A stretch of 64,000 nucleotides of DNA from contig NC_081406.1 in assembly GCF_030272615.1 (NCBI RefSeq), positions 396,760,439-396,824,438 of the forward strand, written 5' to 3'. Position 1 is the stretch's first letter, and the number at the start of each line of letters is the position of its first letter. This document shows positions 22,319 to 33,723 of the stretch, piece by piece. The stretch comes from Cryptomeria japonica (taxonomy: Eukaryota; Streptophyta; Pinopsida; Cupressales; Cupressaceae). Both the position numbers and the translations under genes were made by a program. The notes below the pieces were generated by a model. It searched no databases and had not been told where the DNA came from. It was given only the letters and a program-made list of their open reading frames with translations.

Positions 22319-25255
22319 TCAAATAAATTCCTGAAGAGGGACAACCTCTAACTGACTTCTAATATAATCAAAAGTAGTCTTAGGCAGAGGTTTGGTAAAA
22401 ATATCTGCAAGCTGCTCCTTGGTAGAAACATGCTCTAGGATAACATGTTTACTATGAAATTTTTCCCTCAAGAAATGATACTTCAATTCGATGTGCTTGG
22501 TTTGTGCATGCAAAACAAGATTCTTAGAAATATTTATTGCCCTTGTATTATCACATAAAATCTTTATAGGTTCTAAAATATTCATCTTACAACCTTCCAA
22601 AATGTGCCTTATCCAAATAGCTTGTGTGCAATTCATATAAGCTACAAGGTACTCAACTTCAATAGTAGATTGTGAAGTACAACTCTGCTTTTTACTACTC
22701 CATGAAACTATCCTTCCTCCAAGAAAAAATGCTCCACCGGTTGTGCTTTTCCAGTCATCAACATTTCCTTCCTAATCATAATCTACGTATGCCTTCAAAT
22801 CAAAGTTCCTCCATATGGATACCATAATCCATAGTCAATACTACCTTTCAGGTATCTAAAAATTCTTTTGGTTGCTATTAGGTGTGTTTCCTTAGGATTC
22901 TTATGGAATCTAGCAACTATGCCAACCACATGGGCTATGTCCGGTTTGCTGTGAGCAACATAGTGTAATTTTCCAATCATTGACCTGTATTCCTTCTCAT
23001 TGACAGACTTGAGATATATGTTACTATCATCACTGGTTCTTAGAAAGCCTATCTTCATTAGATGTGCATGAAGCCTTTCATACCATGCTCTAGGTGCCTG
23101 ATTTAATCCATATAAAGCCTTATGCAATCTGCATACCATGTATTTATCATTAGTCAAAGAATGAACATCTGGCTACTCTATGTATACCTCTTCTTCCAAT
23201 ATCCCATTAAAAAATGCAGATTTAACATACATCTGATATACTTGAACTTCTTATGGGATGAAAATGCAAGTAAAGTTCTGACACCTTCCAGTCTTGCTAC
23301 TGGTGCAAATTTTTTGCCATAATCTTCTCCTTCTTCTTGCGCATAACCCTTGCAGACTAATCTTGCCTTGTTGCAAACTAAAACACCATATTCATTCAAC
23401 TTGTTCCTGTATACCCATTTAGTACCTATAACATTCTTATTTACTGGATGGGGTACTAGGGTCCAAGTGTTGTTCTTCTCAATTTGATCCAATTCCTCCT
23501 CCATAGGTTTAACCCAATGATCATCACCAAATGCCTCCTTAGCAGTTCTTGGTTCAATGGTGGAGATTATGGAATAATTCTCTCTGATTCTTCTTCTGGT
23601 TAGTACTCCAACATCCTTATCTCCAATAATCTGCTCAGGATTGTTATTCAATCTCACATATCTAGGAATAAGATGATCATTATCTTCAAGTTCAACTTCT
23701 TCTTTGTCATCACCTTCTTCTGAATTTATCTGTTCCGGTTGAACTGGTGCATTAGGATTTGCTTTACTAGTTTCAGATATCACAGTTTCTGGTTCCAAAA
23801 ACAAAATGAAAGGATCTTCATCCTTTTTCTCTGAACTGGTTCCTTCTGAGACTTCAGGAAATTCATCCACTTGAACATCAACACTCTCAACAATTCTCTG
23901 TGTCCCATTGTTAAAACATTTGTAGGCCTTACTCTTGGTGGAATAGCTAAGAAATATACCTTCACTAGTCTTAGCCCCAAATTTTCTAATGTAATCACCT
24001 CTCTTAATAAAACATTTGCTTCCAAATATCTTAAAATAGCTAACATCAGGTGATCTTCCATACCAATATTCATAAGGAGTCTTTTCCTCACCTCTCTTTA
24101 CCAGAACCTGGTTCATTGTGTAGACATAGGTGCTGTCAGCTTCTCTCCAAAAGGTTTTTGCTACACCTCCTTGTATCAACATTGTCCTTGCAACTTCAAC
24201 AACTGACCGGTTGTTTCTTTCTGTGATACCATTTTGCTGTGGTGTCCTTAGTGCAGAAAGCTGCCATTTGATACTATTCTCTTCACAGTACCTAGTGAAT
24301 TCCTCAAAAGTAAATTCACCGCCTTGATCTGTCCTCATACATTTTATCTTCTTACTACTCTCTTTCTCAGCTAAGGCCCTGAATGCCTCGAACTTACCAA
24401 AAGCTTCAGTCTTATCTTTCAGAAAAGTGACCCACATCATCCTTGAGAAATAATTAGTGAGAATCATGAAATATCTGTCACCTTGAATGCTTTTTGTTCT
24501 CATTAGTCCACAAAGATCTGTATGAACCAAATCTAACAAGTGCTCCGCTGAAAAGGATTTGCTTTTGAAAGTTGAAGAAGTCATCTTTCCTAACTGACAT
24601 TCTTTGCAAAGAGCATTAACTAGTTTGTCTAACTGAGGCAAACCTATCACTATCTTGGACTTACTCACTTTAACAATGTTATCAAAGTTTATGTGACAAA
24701 ATTTGCTATGCCAAAGCCAACTATCATCTATTTTTGTAATAAAACAATTTCTAACTTTAGAATTAAGATGAAACAGGTTACCTTTAGTTTGTTTCCCGGT
24801 TGTAATCAATTCACCTTTGTTCTCAAATATTTTGCACATACCATTTTTGAACTCCAATAGGTATCCTTTGTCATTGAATTGTGCCACACTCAAAAGATTG
24901 TTCTTTAGACCTTCAACCCAGTAGACTTCATCTCTACCACTCTTCCCATTAAGAGAAATAAATCCCTTACCTTTAATCATGTAGGATGAGTCATTGCCAA
25001 ATCTAACAACACCGAAATCAAATTCTTTCAAGGAAATAAATTTGCTCCGATCACCGGTCATATGATGTGAACAACCACTATCAATGATCCAATCATCAAA
25101 GTTATCTAGTCAGTCAGAATCCCAGTAAGTGCAATATACTTGGTTTCTACATGATCCCAATACTGACTTCCCAGACTCTTGATGTAAATCTTCATTTCGT
25201 CACTGCATATCCTATAGATTTCTTTGTGGAACTTCAGACCTTCCTTCTTCATCAT
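22319..25255 (-). pseudogene. Copia-2 gag remnant plus pol
   Basis: Starts at 25255 with MMKKEGLKFH and keeps about 50 gag residues, then jumps near 25100 straight to the protease DDWIIDSGCSHHMT. The 627-codon frame 25061-23178 carries protease tail, GAG-pre-integrase, HHCC site with intact CKECQ, integrase core (DLVHTDLCG, RTDQGGEF, NGITERN) and RT start (ARLVCKGYAQEEGEDYG). A one-base shift near 23240 breaks RT. Next segment 23157-22795 has LHKALYGLNQAPRAWYERL, then joins IYLKS directly to VNEKEY at about 23005, skipping the YVDD box. RNase H end at 22636-22319 has LCDNTRAINIS and the TKPLPKTT tail. The intact protease DSG-C and integrase residues contrast with Copia-1. It cannot be autonomous. 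Confidence 0.93.
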
Positions 25256-25311
25256 GATCTAGCAGATCTTTTCCTCAAGCTATTAGGCTTAGACCTTAGA
25301 GGACCTGAGAT

Positions 25312-25323
25312 GCTCTGATACCA
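25312..25323 (-). other. Copia-2 primer binding site
   Basis: The minus strand reads TGGTATCAGAGC, an exact initiator-Met tRNA match and better preserved than in Copia-1. Confidence 0.9.
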
Positions 25324-25325
25324 AT

Positions 25326-26776
25326 CAATGATATAATGAAATAATAAGTATCTGGTAGATTACTGAGAGGGGGGGGGGGTGAATCAATAAATAGAAAAAC
25401 TGATACCAACTTCCTAAACTCAAACTCAAACTCAAACTCACAAAGTAAACTTATCAATGAAATACCACTGTCAAGATCAATACTCATAAGAATATCGGTT
25501 TACTATTATAGCAACTTAACTGTAAACAACATAAAACTTGTAAACATACAAATGCTTAATCATATGTCAACATACTTCATTTCTCAATGCTTCCAGTTAT
25601 CATGCCTTATCAAAAATTGTTAAGTAGTCAATCAAATCAACAATAAGATCATTACCACAAAAACATTCACCACATGACACAAGTATTTATACGTGGAAAA
25701 CCCAAATAGGTAAAAACCATGGTGAGATGGGACTCACAAGATAATATTTGAACTCCTCTGAAGTTCACCCTGTTAGGAGCCTAGCCTGTTAAAGCTTTTA
25801 CAAAAGTCATGTTAAGAACTGATCTTGTTAGGAATTACTCGGTTAAGGGATTGACTACAAATGTCTTGTTAGAAGCAAATACCCTATAAGGAGTAACCTT
25901 AGTACAAGATTTGTGAATCCAATCTAATGGACCACCTTGTTAGAGGATTTAATAAGTAACCAAGGTTGTTAGAGCTTACCCGGTTAGGGGATTTCAATTT
26001 TGTTGTAATTGTCAGAAAACAACATGAGTTTCTTGATCTGTCTGAATAGGACTACATTTGCTTGATCATATCCATTTAAGCTTATATCTGCCTTTACTCA
26101 AACTGCAAACTCATTCTTTGGTTCGACAACCACACACTCAACTGATTTCAGCCAACTCTTGCCAAAACCAAAAAAAAAAAACTTCATCGACCTTAAATAC
26201 AAATCAATTAAGTTGGTAATACAACAAAAATCTAATCTTCTCATCATCGAGATTACAAACAAGTCGATACAAGCATGACCATTGGATTTCATAGTAATCT
26301 CTTCACATCAATCAAGAAAACCTCAACCGCTCCTTGATTACTGCTTCATCGAGCTTAGTAACTCATCACACGCTTTGCATTAGATGCAATACACTTTGCT
26401 CATTCCCTAAACCAACAAATAAACATGCTAAAACATTTGAACTTGTTGTCATACAATGACCTTACATGTCACCATCATTACTGCTCAATATCAGATCATA
26501 AACCAACATAACCAATTCAACAACCTCAATTGGTTAGGGTTTAGTAAAAACAACTGATAGGGTTTACCAGTTACATAACATAGAAAGGGTTTAACCTTAT
26601 ATTCCAGTTACCGGTTCAACTCACAAACTTACATACCAGTTTACAATATGCTTCACAAGGTTCTTCCTACCGGTTACAAGACAATATCAACAATAACAAT
26701 AATATCATTACTAGTTCAATTGACATCAATGACAACATAACATATCATTAATGCAATATTCATGCAAATGCCCACA
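25326..26776 (-). repeat. Copia-2 5' LTR
   Basis: Collinear with 20571-21986. Its termini have decayed: CAATGATAT where TGATGGTAT is expected, and CCCACA in place of CCAACA. The CCACA duplication follows directly. Confidence 0.9.
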
Positions 26777-26781
26777 CCACA

Positions 26782-27260
26782 GGCCATACAAGGCCGTACA
26801 ATGGTCTGAAGCCATAAAAAACATGTTGGAAAAGCAGGGAAAACAATGATTTTTTATTAAACTTGTTCTTAATACACCCTGAACCCCCCATATCTTTATC
26901 TTACAAGGCATATTTAACATGTACAAATTAGTTCCAACTGAAAACAACTAACTCTTGAACTTCTAATTCAAAGATGACCCTTCAACTTCCATTTGTTGCA
27001 TTCTTGCAATTAAAACAATATGACAACTTTGCAAGAATTGACAACTTTTACATTATATGCAATGTTTTAACCAACTAATCCCTAAGACTCAAATACATAA
27101 AAAATGGTAAAAATGAACCTTATTACATGACAAAAATTGACGAAACACAAAACCGAACCTTTTAGCAACCTTGATCAACATGACCCATGGTGCACCTGCA
27201 CCAATTTGCAAGACAAATTTGCAGGAAAAGGGACCTTTCTGGATTGCATCAAATATTTTG
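26782..27260. other. TatB 3' region, before the motif array
   Basis: No gene or LTR boundary found. A phrase CAATTTGCAAGACAAATTTG near 27212 is a small repeat pair. No Tat-type PBS is present, so the motif array downstream does not obviously belong to an LTR-linked gag leader. Confidence 0.45.
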
Positions 27261-28072
27261 AACCCTTGTTAGCTACAGTTGTGCCCTTATGGGATAGATC
27301 TATGCCCTTGTAGCTCAGACTTGCACCCTTGTGCTTCTGACCTGTGCCCTTGTAGTGGTTGATTCAATTTGCAGATTAATTCATCTTTTGTGATTGCAGG
27401 GTCAAGATAGGACTTGTAAATGATCAATGATGGATTTAAATAAACTTAGATAGTCCTAATTATGCATTGGTTAATGAATAAATCTTCACTATTTCTTTTT
27501 CATGCAATTGGCTTAAAAAGAAGAATAATTTCTCAATTTGGGCTTTAAAATTGGACTCCAACTCTACAAATATATTTTAATTTGGTTGCAATTAGTCTAA
27601 TTATGATTTCTGAAGGATAAATTAACTCATATAGACAAATTAGGATGAGAATGAACAATAAATATTCATATTATCCTCATTAGGGTTTCGAGGAGAGGAA
27701 GTCCTACATTTTACTTGAAAGCACTTAAAAACTTCTACATTTGTCTGCTTAGGGTTTGCAATCACTTTCTTAGCCATGGATTTATCATATAATGCTTCAA
27801 ATTTGAGTGATTCATTGCCATCATAGTGAATTGTAAGTTCAAATAGGGTCAATTTAACAAAAATAGGGGTTTTTATGGTCATATTGGCTTCAAATTGGCT
27901 TCAATTGCTCTTTGCATGACCTTTTATAACTTTTTTGGAGGTGTACTGCAAAGTTGCACCCTTGTAAGCTGAAATTGCGCTCTTGTAAGATGGAATTCCA
28001 CCCTTGTCTCTTTGTTTTGTGCCCTAGTATCCTCTTTTTTGCATCCTTTTCTCTCTATTTTGCACCCTTGCA
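27261..28072 (+). repeat. TatB motif array, two clusters near TTGCACCCTTGT
   Basis: Units near 27261, 27280, 27301, 27321 and 27343, and again near 27954, 27975, 27996, 28016, 28038 and 28059, each resemble TTGCACCCTTGT and follow one another every 20-22 bp. The 600-bp gap between clusters holds unrelated AT-rich sequence. Orientation is the same as the PMD pseudogene at 31.8 kb. The motif shares the pattern T.GC.C..TTGT with the TatA arrays. Its role is unknown. Confidence 0.75.
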
Positions 28073-28379
28073 AAGACAAAATATCAGGTATATTGATGGA
28101 TTTTAGTTTTGAATCATTTGAAATTTATTTTATTATTAGGTGTTAGGCTTTTGGTGTTACAGATAATTTGTACAATGCTTTGGCAAACGTTGGGAGAAGA
28201 CCTAAAACTCAAAATTACTAACACATTTGATGCCAAACGTTGTTAAAGACTTGAAATTAGAAACAAGAGTGTCTTATTTTTCATATTTAGAGAATATTTT
28301 GACTTGGGCTTAAAATGAACATCTATTTTCTATGATTGGGCCCACTTGTGCATGTGAGCGGACCCACTACTAACACACA

Positions 28380-28975
28380 CTATCCTCTCCCTTGAATCTC
28401 ATGGTCTTGGGTGCAAGAGAAAAGTGTTAGCGACGCTCGAGTTTTTCTTTTTTGGTAGAGGGCCTACCTCCTGAGTTCCACTTTGGCCAGTGAGAGGGAA
28501 TGAACCAAGTGATACTTCTTTAGCCCACTACACAAATTAATAAGTCAAGCAAAATTTGCAACTACTTGGAAAAGTTGGTCTATCTGACAAGTTCCCTCAG
28601 TATTCACACTTGTGTGAGATGCATAAAAAACCTCTTATGAGGATTGGGATAGGCTCTTAAGTGAGTCACCATCGCATGATAGACACCAAGTTTTGTTGAA
28701 GCTCCCCACTAAGAGCCAAATTATTTTAGCAACCTTACCTTCTACTTGTTGACTTAGGCATTGTGATAGGCACATGCCAAAGAAACCCCACACGTACCCT
28801 TTAGCTTGATATAAATTTTTTCTCAAGATCTTCAAGTCTTTAGAAATTTGAAGCTTGGTATGCTCGAGAAGTGAGTATCATGGAGGGGGAGCGAGTGCTA
28901 CCAAGATTCTATCCATCTAATTGAATGTGTTATTCTAGGAAAGGGGATTCAACAAGTATTGTCCAGACCAAACTT
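28380..28975 (+). other. Leader-like block shared with TatA 47160-47775
   Basis: Collinear with the TatA gag leader: an AGAGGGCCTACCT phrase at 28457, a CCAGTGA-AGGGAA phrase at 28488, a GAAGTGAGT phrase at 28868 and GATTCAACAA-TATTGTC at 28946 appear in the same order and similar spacing. The GTGAGT at 28871-28876 matches a plant 5' splice-site consensus. There is no open frame across the block, so this is RNA- or DNA-level conservation. It is either the leader of the TatB PMD unit or a fragment of another Tat element. Confidence 0.7.
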
Positions 28976-30557
28976 TAGGGTTGTACTTGAATGTGTTTTA
29001 TTTCATTAAAAAGTCAGACAACCATTTTGTTTTTCATGCTTGTTAAAAGTTCACATTAAAAACAAAGGTCACAAACAACACAAAAAAACACAAGAGTTTA
29101 TACCAAATACAAAGAATCAAACAAAATTGGTTATCAAAGATCGAACAAAGTTTCCAAAGTCCAAAATGTGTCTCAAAGAAAAAAAGTTCAAACAAAGTCA
29201 AAAGTTGTCTCAAAATACTCCAAGTTTTCATCCAACATTAAAAAATGCCTCATAAACATGGCTTGTCAAACAATTGGATACCTTGGTTTCAAAATTCATG
29301 TCACTTCGGGTTATATTTTTGTAGGAGTGGAGATTTTCCCCCTCCAAGATGATGAATCTCAGAAGACAAATCAGTCCATCACTACCTATTCGAACTAGTG
29401 CTAAGATGAGCCAAGGGATAACAAATAACTAAACTAACTAAAGCACAAAACTATAATGCAAGCAATAAATATACAAAAAATAAATTTACAAAATGATACA
29501 ATATAAAAGGAAGATTATACCTTCCATTTGGGGAGCTCTTGTGTTTCAGGCACCAACACCAGGCGTGGGCACTAGTGTAGTACATTGTCGTCCATATGAC
29601 CCATAGACAGAGAAAGTCCTAGAAATAGGTATGCATGTCGTTCCCTGTGCACAAAATCTGTTCGACACCTGGACACACTAGAATGGGGAAAATTTTTGGG
29701 GCTGTATAGGGTCCTACCTTAGTGAAACCCCCTTTTAGGTGTTTCCACTGCCATGGATAGCCAGATAGATAGATTGAAAAGATAAAATGAAAACTTGGTA
29801 AATTGGAAAAATGGAAATATGCAAATAGAAACTATGCTATGGTTAATGGAAGCAAACCTCTATTGCATGCATTAAATATTGTAAATGTGAGAAATAAGGA
29901 ACACACCTAGATAATAGATACAATCACTAATGCAAAGGACTCATTACATGTAATGAAAAATGGATAAAAGAGAAGACAAGGCGTGAAGCCAAACCCCCCT
30001 TTGTTGAAGATATGAGCGTGACGAAGTCCATGATAGCGTTTGTTGGTAAGAGCCACCACAAGATGGCTGTAGCTTGATATTGGTAGAGTGTATGTCCAAG
30101 AGCATGAAGAGAGCGATATGGTGTTAAGAATGCAATAAGAGCTAAGAACCAAGAACCCAAGATGGGAACCCTTCAAAATGAGCTAGGAAGGGTTCTTAAA
30201 CCCGAAAGAGGTGCAAAGAGCTGTTACAGTGAAACAAAAGCCAAGGGACATGCATCAGCCAACATTTATCTCTCTGTCAGATTCAAGATTCCGCTAGCTT
30301 TTCGGGACATTAGCGCAACGCGTGGATGTTCACGCGTCACACTTTCGTCCATCCAAAAATAGGCCCAAAGGGGGTTTTAAGGCATTTCAAGGCACTTTGC
30401 CTTTCAAGCCCAAGATGTCAAAATAATATAGTTTTGATCATAGGTTTGTCATAAATGCACTAGGTGCCATGCGTAAGTGTCATAAATGCACTGGGCACAA
30501 TTTAGGAAACTACATTTTACCTCCACTTTAGTGGACTGATCGGCTTTAGGGATCAGT
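28976..30557. other. Non-coding TatB interior
   Basis: A-rich at 29040-29260, like the TatA leader just before gag, but no gag motif follows. Nothing else recognised; GC-richer near 30290-30340 with a small CACGCGT palindrome zone. Confidence 0.45.
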
Positions 30558-30562
30558 CACAC

Positions 30563-30697
30563 TATTGGAAAAATGGTCAGCACTCCCCTCAGGATTCGTG
30601 ACAAAGGACTAATCACCTCCCTATGATCCATATCTCTAAAGTTTGTATCGGGCGTTGATAGATCGGTCTTTTGATGCTACGACAAACTAGGCCAATA
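30563..30697 (+). repeat. TRIM-1 5' LTR
   Basis: Shares CAGCACTCCCCTCA and GATCGGTCTTTTGATGC phrases with the 3' copy. Terminal TG/CA have mutated to TA. Confidence 0.93.
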
Positions 30698-30758
30698 AAT
30701 GGTATCAAAGCCTTGGGTCACAGGTTCAAATCCCCTCGTGTAACAAGGAAGGGGAGAT

Positions 30759-30894
30759 TGTTGGCAAAATGACCAGCACTCCCCTCAAGATTCATGACAA
30801 AGGAATAACCACCTCCTATGCGATCCATAACTCTATAGTTTGTATCGGGTATTGATAGATCGGTCTTTTGATGCAATGACAAACTGGGCCAACA
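30759..30894 (+). repeat. TRIM-1 3' LTR
   Basis: Begins TGTTGGCAAAATG directly after the PPT and ends GGGCCAACA, a 6-bp inverted terminus. Confidence 0.95.
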
Positions 30895-30899
30895 CACAC

Positions 30900-31791
30900 T
30901 AAAGTAGTTTGGAAAGATATGTTCATTAAGCCCATGAAGTGAAATAAATGCAGTAGATATGATATGTACTTAGCTAAAAAGGATACTATAGAAACCATAG
31001 AGGTCGAGTCAGAGATCATGAGTGATGCCCCCAAGAATCAACGAGAAAACTTAGTATCTGATGTGAGGAATTCCATATTGTAAAACTAGAAAAGTTGTCA
31101 GCATAAAAAAATAGAGGAAGCTACTTTGGTGAGAAGAATGCTTAAGAGATGTTAGTACAAATAGAAGGGGAAAAATTGGATGAAGGTGAGTATATGCCCC
31201 CTCATGTTTTTCCATCAGCAAGGTGGGGAAAACAGGAAGGAAAATGAGCCAAAATTGTTCAAAAATGGGCAAAAGCCATTTCGGGTAAAAACTAGGCTAT
31301 ATACTCGAAAGTGGGCCCCAAAAAGGGTCATTCTCACTATTCATTGTGGCTATTCAAGCAGAGATTTTCATAGAGTATGATAGAAAATGCCACATAGATA
31401 AGAGCGCCGAGTGAGTAGGATCAAGGAGTTGTGGACCACGATCGAGTAGGGTGATGAGCTCGACTAGGTATGACTCGAAACATGCTTCGTGTTGTTGTTT
31501 TAATGCATTTTAGATCATTTTAGTTGGGACGGTTGTGCAGACATCCATGAGATGCACTGCTGTTCGGGTTGCACACTGTTGTCTTTGATGGGCGCATTGA
31601 TCCAGATGACGTGTTGTCATCCTAAAAGGGCACTGTTGTCTAGAAGATGCGATGCTGTCTTCTAGGAGTGCAGGAGTCAATGAGGAAATTTGAATTAGAA
31701 CTAATGAAGGAATATTTATGTGTAGCCATTTCTTGAGATGTGGGAGCATACATCGGGGCACTTGTTACATACATTGCACGGTTGGGAATAG
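30900..31791 (+). other. Region upstream of the TatB PMD pseudogene
   Basis: No domain recognised. It may hold the PMD N-terminus, too decayed to read. The phrase CGATGCTGTCT/GCACTGTTGTCT recurs near 31560-31670. Confidence 0.4.
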
Positions 31792-32626
31792 GAGTTGTTG
31801 GTGACCAATAGACAACATCTCGATAGAGTAGGCCTGTGGTGGACATTTACCTTTCCTGAGTTTTAGTTTCATGCCTTGATGCTATGAGCGTTGATGGAGA
31901 GGTGGGATGCGAACACTATATCTTTCCAACTGCCCATAGGAGAGATGACCATCACATTGATTGACATCTACTATATTTTATGACTTCCTTTTCAAGGGGA
32001 AGGGGTGTCACCAGTGATCCTATCTGCAATGGAGCTAGGTAGATAGAAGGAGTTTTCCCTCGAGCAAAGGATAGATGCCATAGGACATGTATACATATGA
32101 GCACTACGACAGGGATGAATGCCAATTCCTTGGTATGATGCATCATGATTGCAACCATCACACGACAGGTATTGATAGACAACCATGGTTTAGAGCTGAC
32201 TGCAGGTTTCGTTCCCTTGATCCAGGAGATGGAGGAGAGGCAGACAATGTACATGTGGGGTCTTAGCATGCTGGACCATCTATACTACGAGCTCTCTTAG
32301 TGGGTACATCATGAGTACTAGAGCCTGATAGTGTGCACCCTTCTATAGGTCTGTACATTTGAGCACATTACTTGCACATGACCAGTTGGATTCCCAGTGT
32401 CTATGCCCTTGGACATGCCATAGGCACATGTGTATCCATTATAGTGTGAAGGATGGTAGACTAGAGACCTCACCTACTAGATGATCACCATCGACCAGTT
32501 GAGAATTGAGGATGTGGTCTGGCAACCATACTGAGAGATGGGGGTCTGGACCACAGACCACACACAACTCCAATGGATGCAGAGGGATCATTTCCTACTC
32601 GACCACTAGGACCACGTGGTGATGTC
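31792..32626 (+). pseudogene. PMD-2: plant mobile domain (aminotransferase-like) pseudogene of TatB
   Basis: Conceptual reading gives, in order, ELLVTNRQHLDRVGL, FTFPEF, ALMERWDANT, the PMD signature SFQLPIGEMTITLIDIYYIL (about 31919-31980), LPFQGEGVSPV, a shift, then GFVPLIQEMEERQTMYMWG and LSMLDHLYYEL (32206-32299), and TRDLTY...IDQLRIEDVVWQPY (32464-32530). These match the plant mobile domain of MAIN/MAIL-type nuclear proteins, a family also common inside plant transposons. About fifteen stops and at least one shift kill it. The reading ends exactly where Gypsy-C begins; only a few codons might continue after 41421. It lies antisense to TatB pol, as PMD-1 does in TatA. Confidence 0.8.
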
Positions 32627-33701
32627 TGTCGTGCCCAAACTTTCAGGCAAAAATGGAACAATTTTTTTTTTTTGACAACATTCACTCATTAAATGATCTA
32701 CATTAAAGTGAAATCAAATAAGTCTTGTCTTAACTAAGGTGTAAATAGATTCGTTTACTAAAGTTGAAACAATTAGCTAAATCAATATAGCGACAATAAT
32801 TAGTGAAGACTAATTATTCCCTAAGAGGATCATCACAACTTAATTAACTCATCTAATCAACCTAATTAATTTTACGCTTAATTAAAGTCAAGAGATATTT
32901 AAATATCTCGATTGTATTTAAATTATTCCAAGCTAATTAAAATCGTGATAATGTTATTTTGAATTGATGTTAATCAATTGAGCGCACACAAATTCACTTT
33001 TAAAAAATAACCAATGAGGTTAACTAATTCAATAATGATATTTGCCAGATAAATATATTTTATATTAAAGTCAATTTTAAATCCCCAAAACCTTCAAATT
33101 TTTGGCTATTAAACTCTAGGCCAAAATTGACCTCATAGGCTAGATTTCGTATAAAACAATTATTACTATTCATTAATAATTTCCCCCAAATTAAATTTAA
33201 CTTAATGTCCATATTTAATTAAATGTGGACAATAACTATATAATAACCCTAGTTATTAAAATTAGATCAATAATTGCAAATTAATATATCTATATAAAAT
33301 TAACCCCATTTTAAATTATGCGTTGATAAAAAGACTATATTAAAATAAATTAATCTTCACCTTAGTCAAATAGGGAGTTATAATTAAATTTCCCCACATG
33401 GCTATAATTAAATGGGAGGGAAATTCTTCTTCAAACTTTAAAAAGAATTCCCCCTCTTTAACTAATAATTTTAAACCTCAAACCCTAAATAGGGTTGAGT
33501 TATTCCTCTACTAAATTTGATTTAAAAACAACTCTAATAATTTATTTTTCTTTTCTAAATGCTAACCCTAACCCAAATATGGGCTAGGGTTGCATTTCCT
33601 ATTTTCTTCTTTAATTTTATATGCTAACCCTAACCCGAAATATGGGTTAGGGTTGCATATTTTAGACTTCATGCTCATCAATCTCTGTTTTTTTTTGCTA
33701 G
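32627..33701 (-). repeat. Gypsy-C 3' LTR
   Basis: Starts TGTCGTGCCCAAAC and ends GCTAG; collinear with 40358-41420. It contains two hairpins built from CTAACCCTAACCC and GGGTTAGGGTT near 33561-33595 and 33622-33657. Confidence 0.85.
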
Positions 33702-33719
33702 GGTTTACCCCCCTTTTTT
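33702..33719 (-). other. Candidate Gypsy-C polypurine tract
   Basis: The minus strand reads AAAAAAAGGGGGG, six bases before the LTR edge inferred from the alignment of the two LTRs. Confidence 0.55.
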
Positions 33720-33723
33720 TGTG

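Larger units (their letters stand above)
20571..26776 (-). mobile_element. Copia-2: Ty1/copia element, internally deleted
   Basis: Same family as Copia-1, opposite strand. LTRs 20571-21986 and 25326-26776, PBS at 25312-25323, PPT at 21987-22000, target duplication CCACA at 20566-20570 and 26777-26781. The internal region is about 1.15 kb shorter than in Copia-1, explained by two clean losses: most of gag (about 885 bp) and a 297-bp in-frame segment of RT containing the YVDD catalytic box. The remaining pol has a 627-codon open frame with very few stops, so apart from the deletions it has decayed less than Copia-1. Confidence 0.95.
30563..30894 (+). mobile_element. TRIM-1: terminal-repeat retrotransposon in miniature
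   Basis: Two direct repeats of 135 and 136 bp (30563-30697 and 30759-30894) flank 61 bp. The right copy starts TGTTGG and ends CCAACA; the left copy has decayed to TATTGG...CCAATA. A PBS TGGTATCAAAGC lies at 30700-30711, a PPT AAGGAAGGGGAGA at 30745-30757, and the target duplication CACAC at 30558-30562 and 30895-30899 is perfect. It has no coding capacity; movement needs enzymes supplied in trans. GGTTCAAATCCC at 30723-30734 resembles a tRNA T-arm/B-box, a feature often seen beside the PBS in plant TRIMs. Confidence 0.95.

Noticed and set aside
27261-28072. CRISPR-like array
   Set aside because: Units are about 12 bp, degenerate and spaced by 8-10 bp of non-unique sequence in a plant retroelement; nothing supports CRISPR.
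29040-29398. Lys-rich frames resembling a basic protein
   Set aside because: They follow from A-rich leader sequence similar to the TatA region before gag; no conserved domain.
30723-30734. Possible tRNA gene from the B-box-like GGTTCAAATCCC
   Set aside because: No A-box, anticodon arm or acceptor pairing around it; it belongs to the TRIM core.
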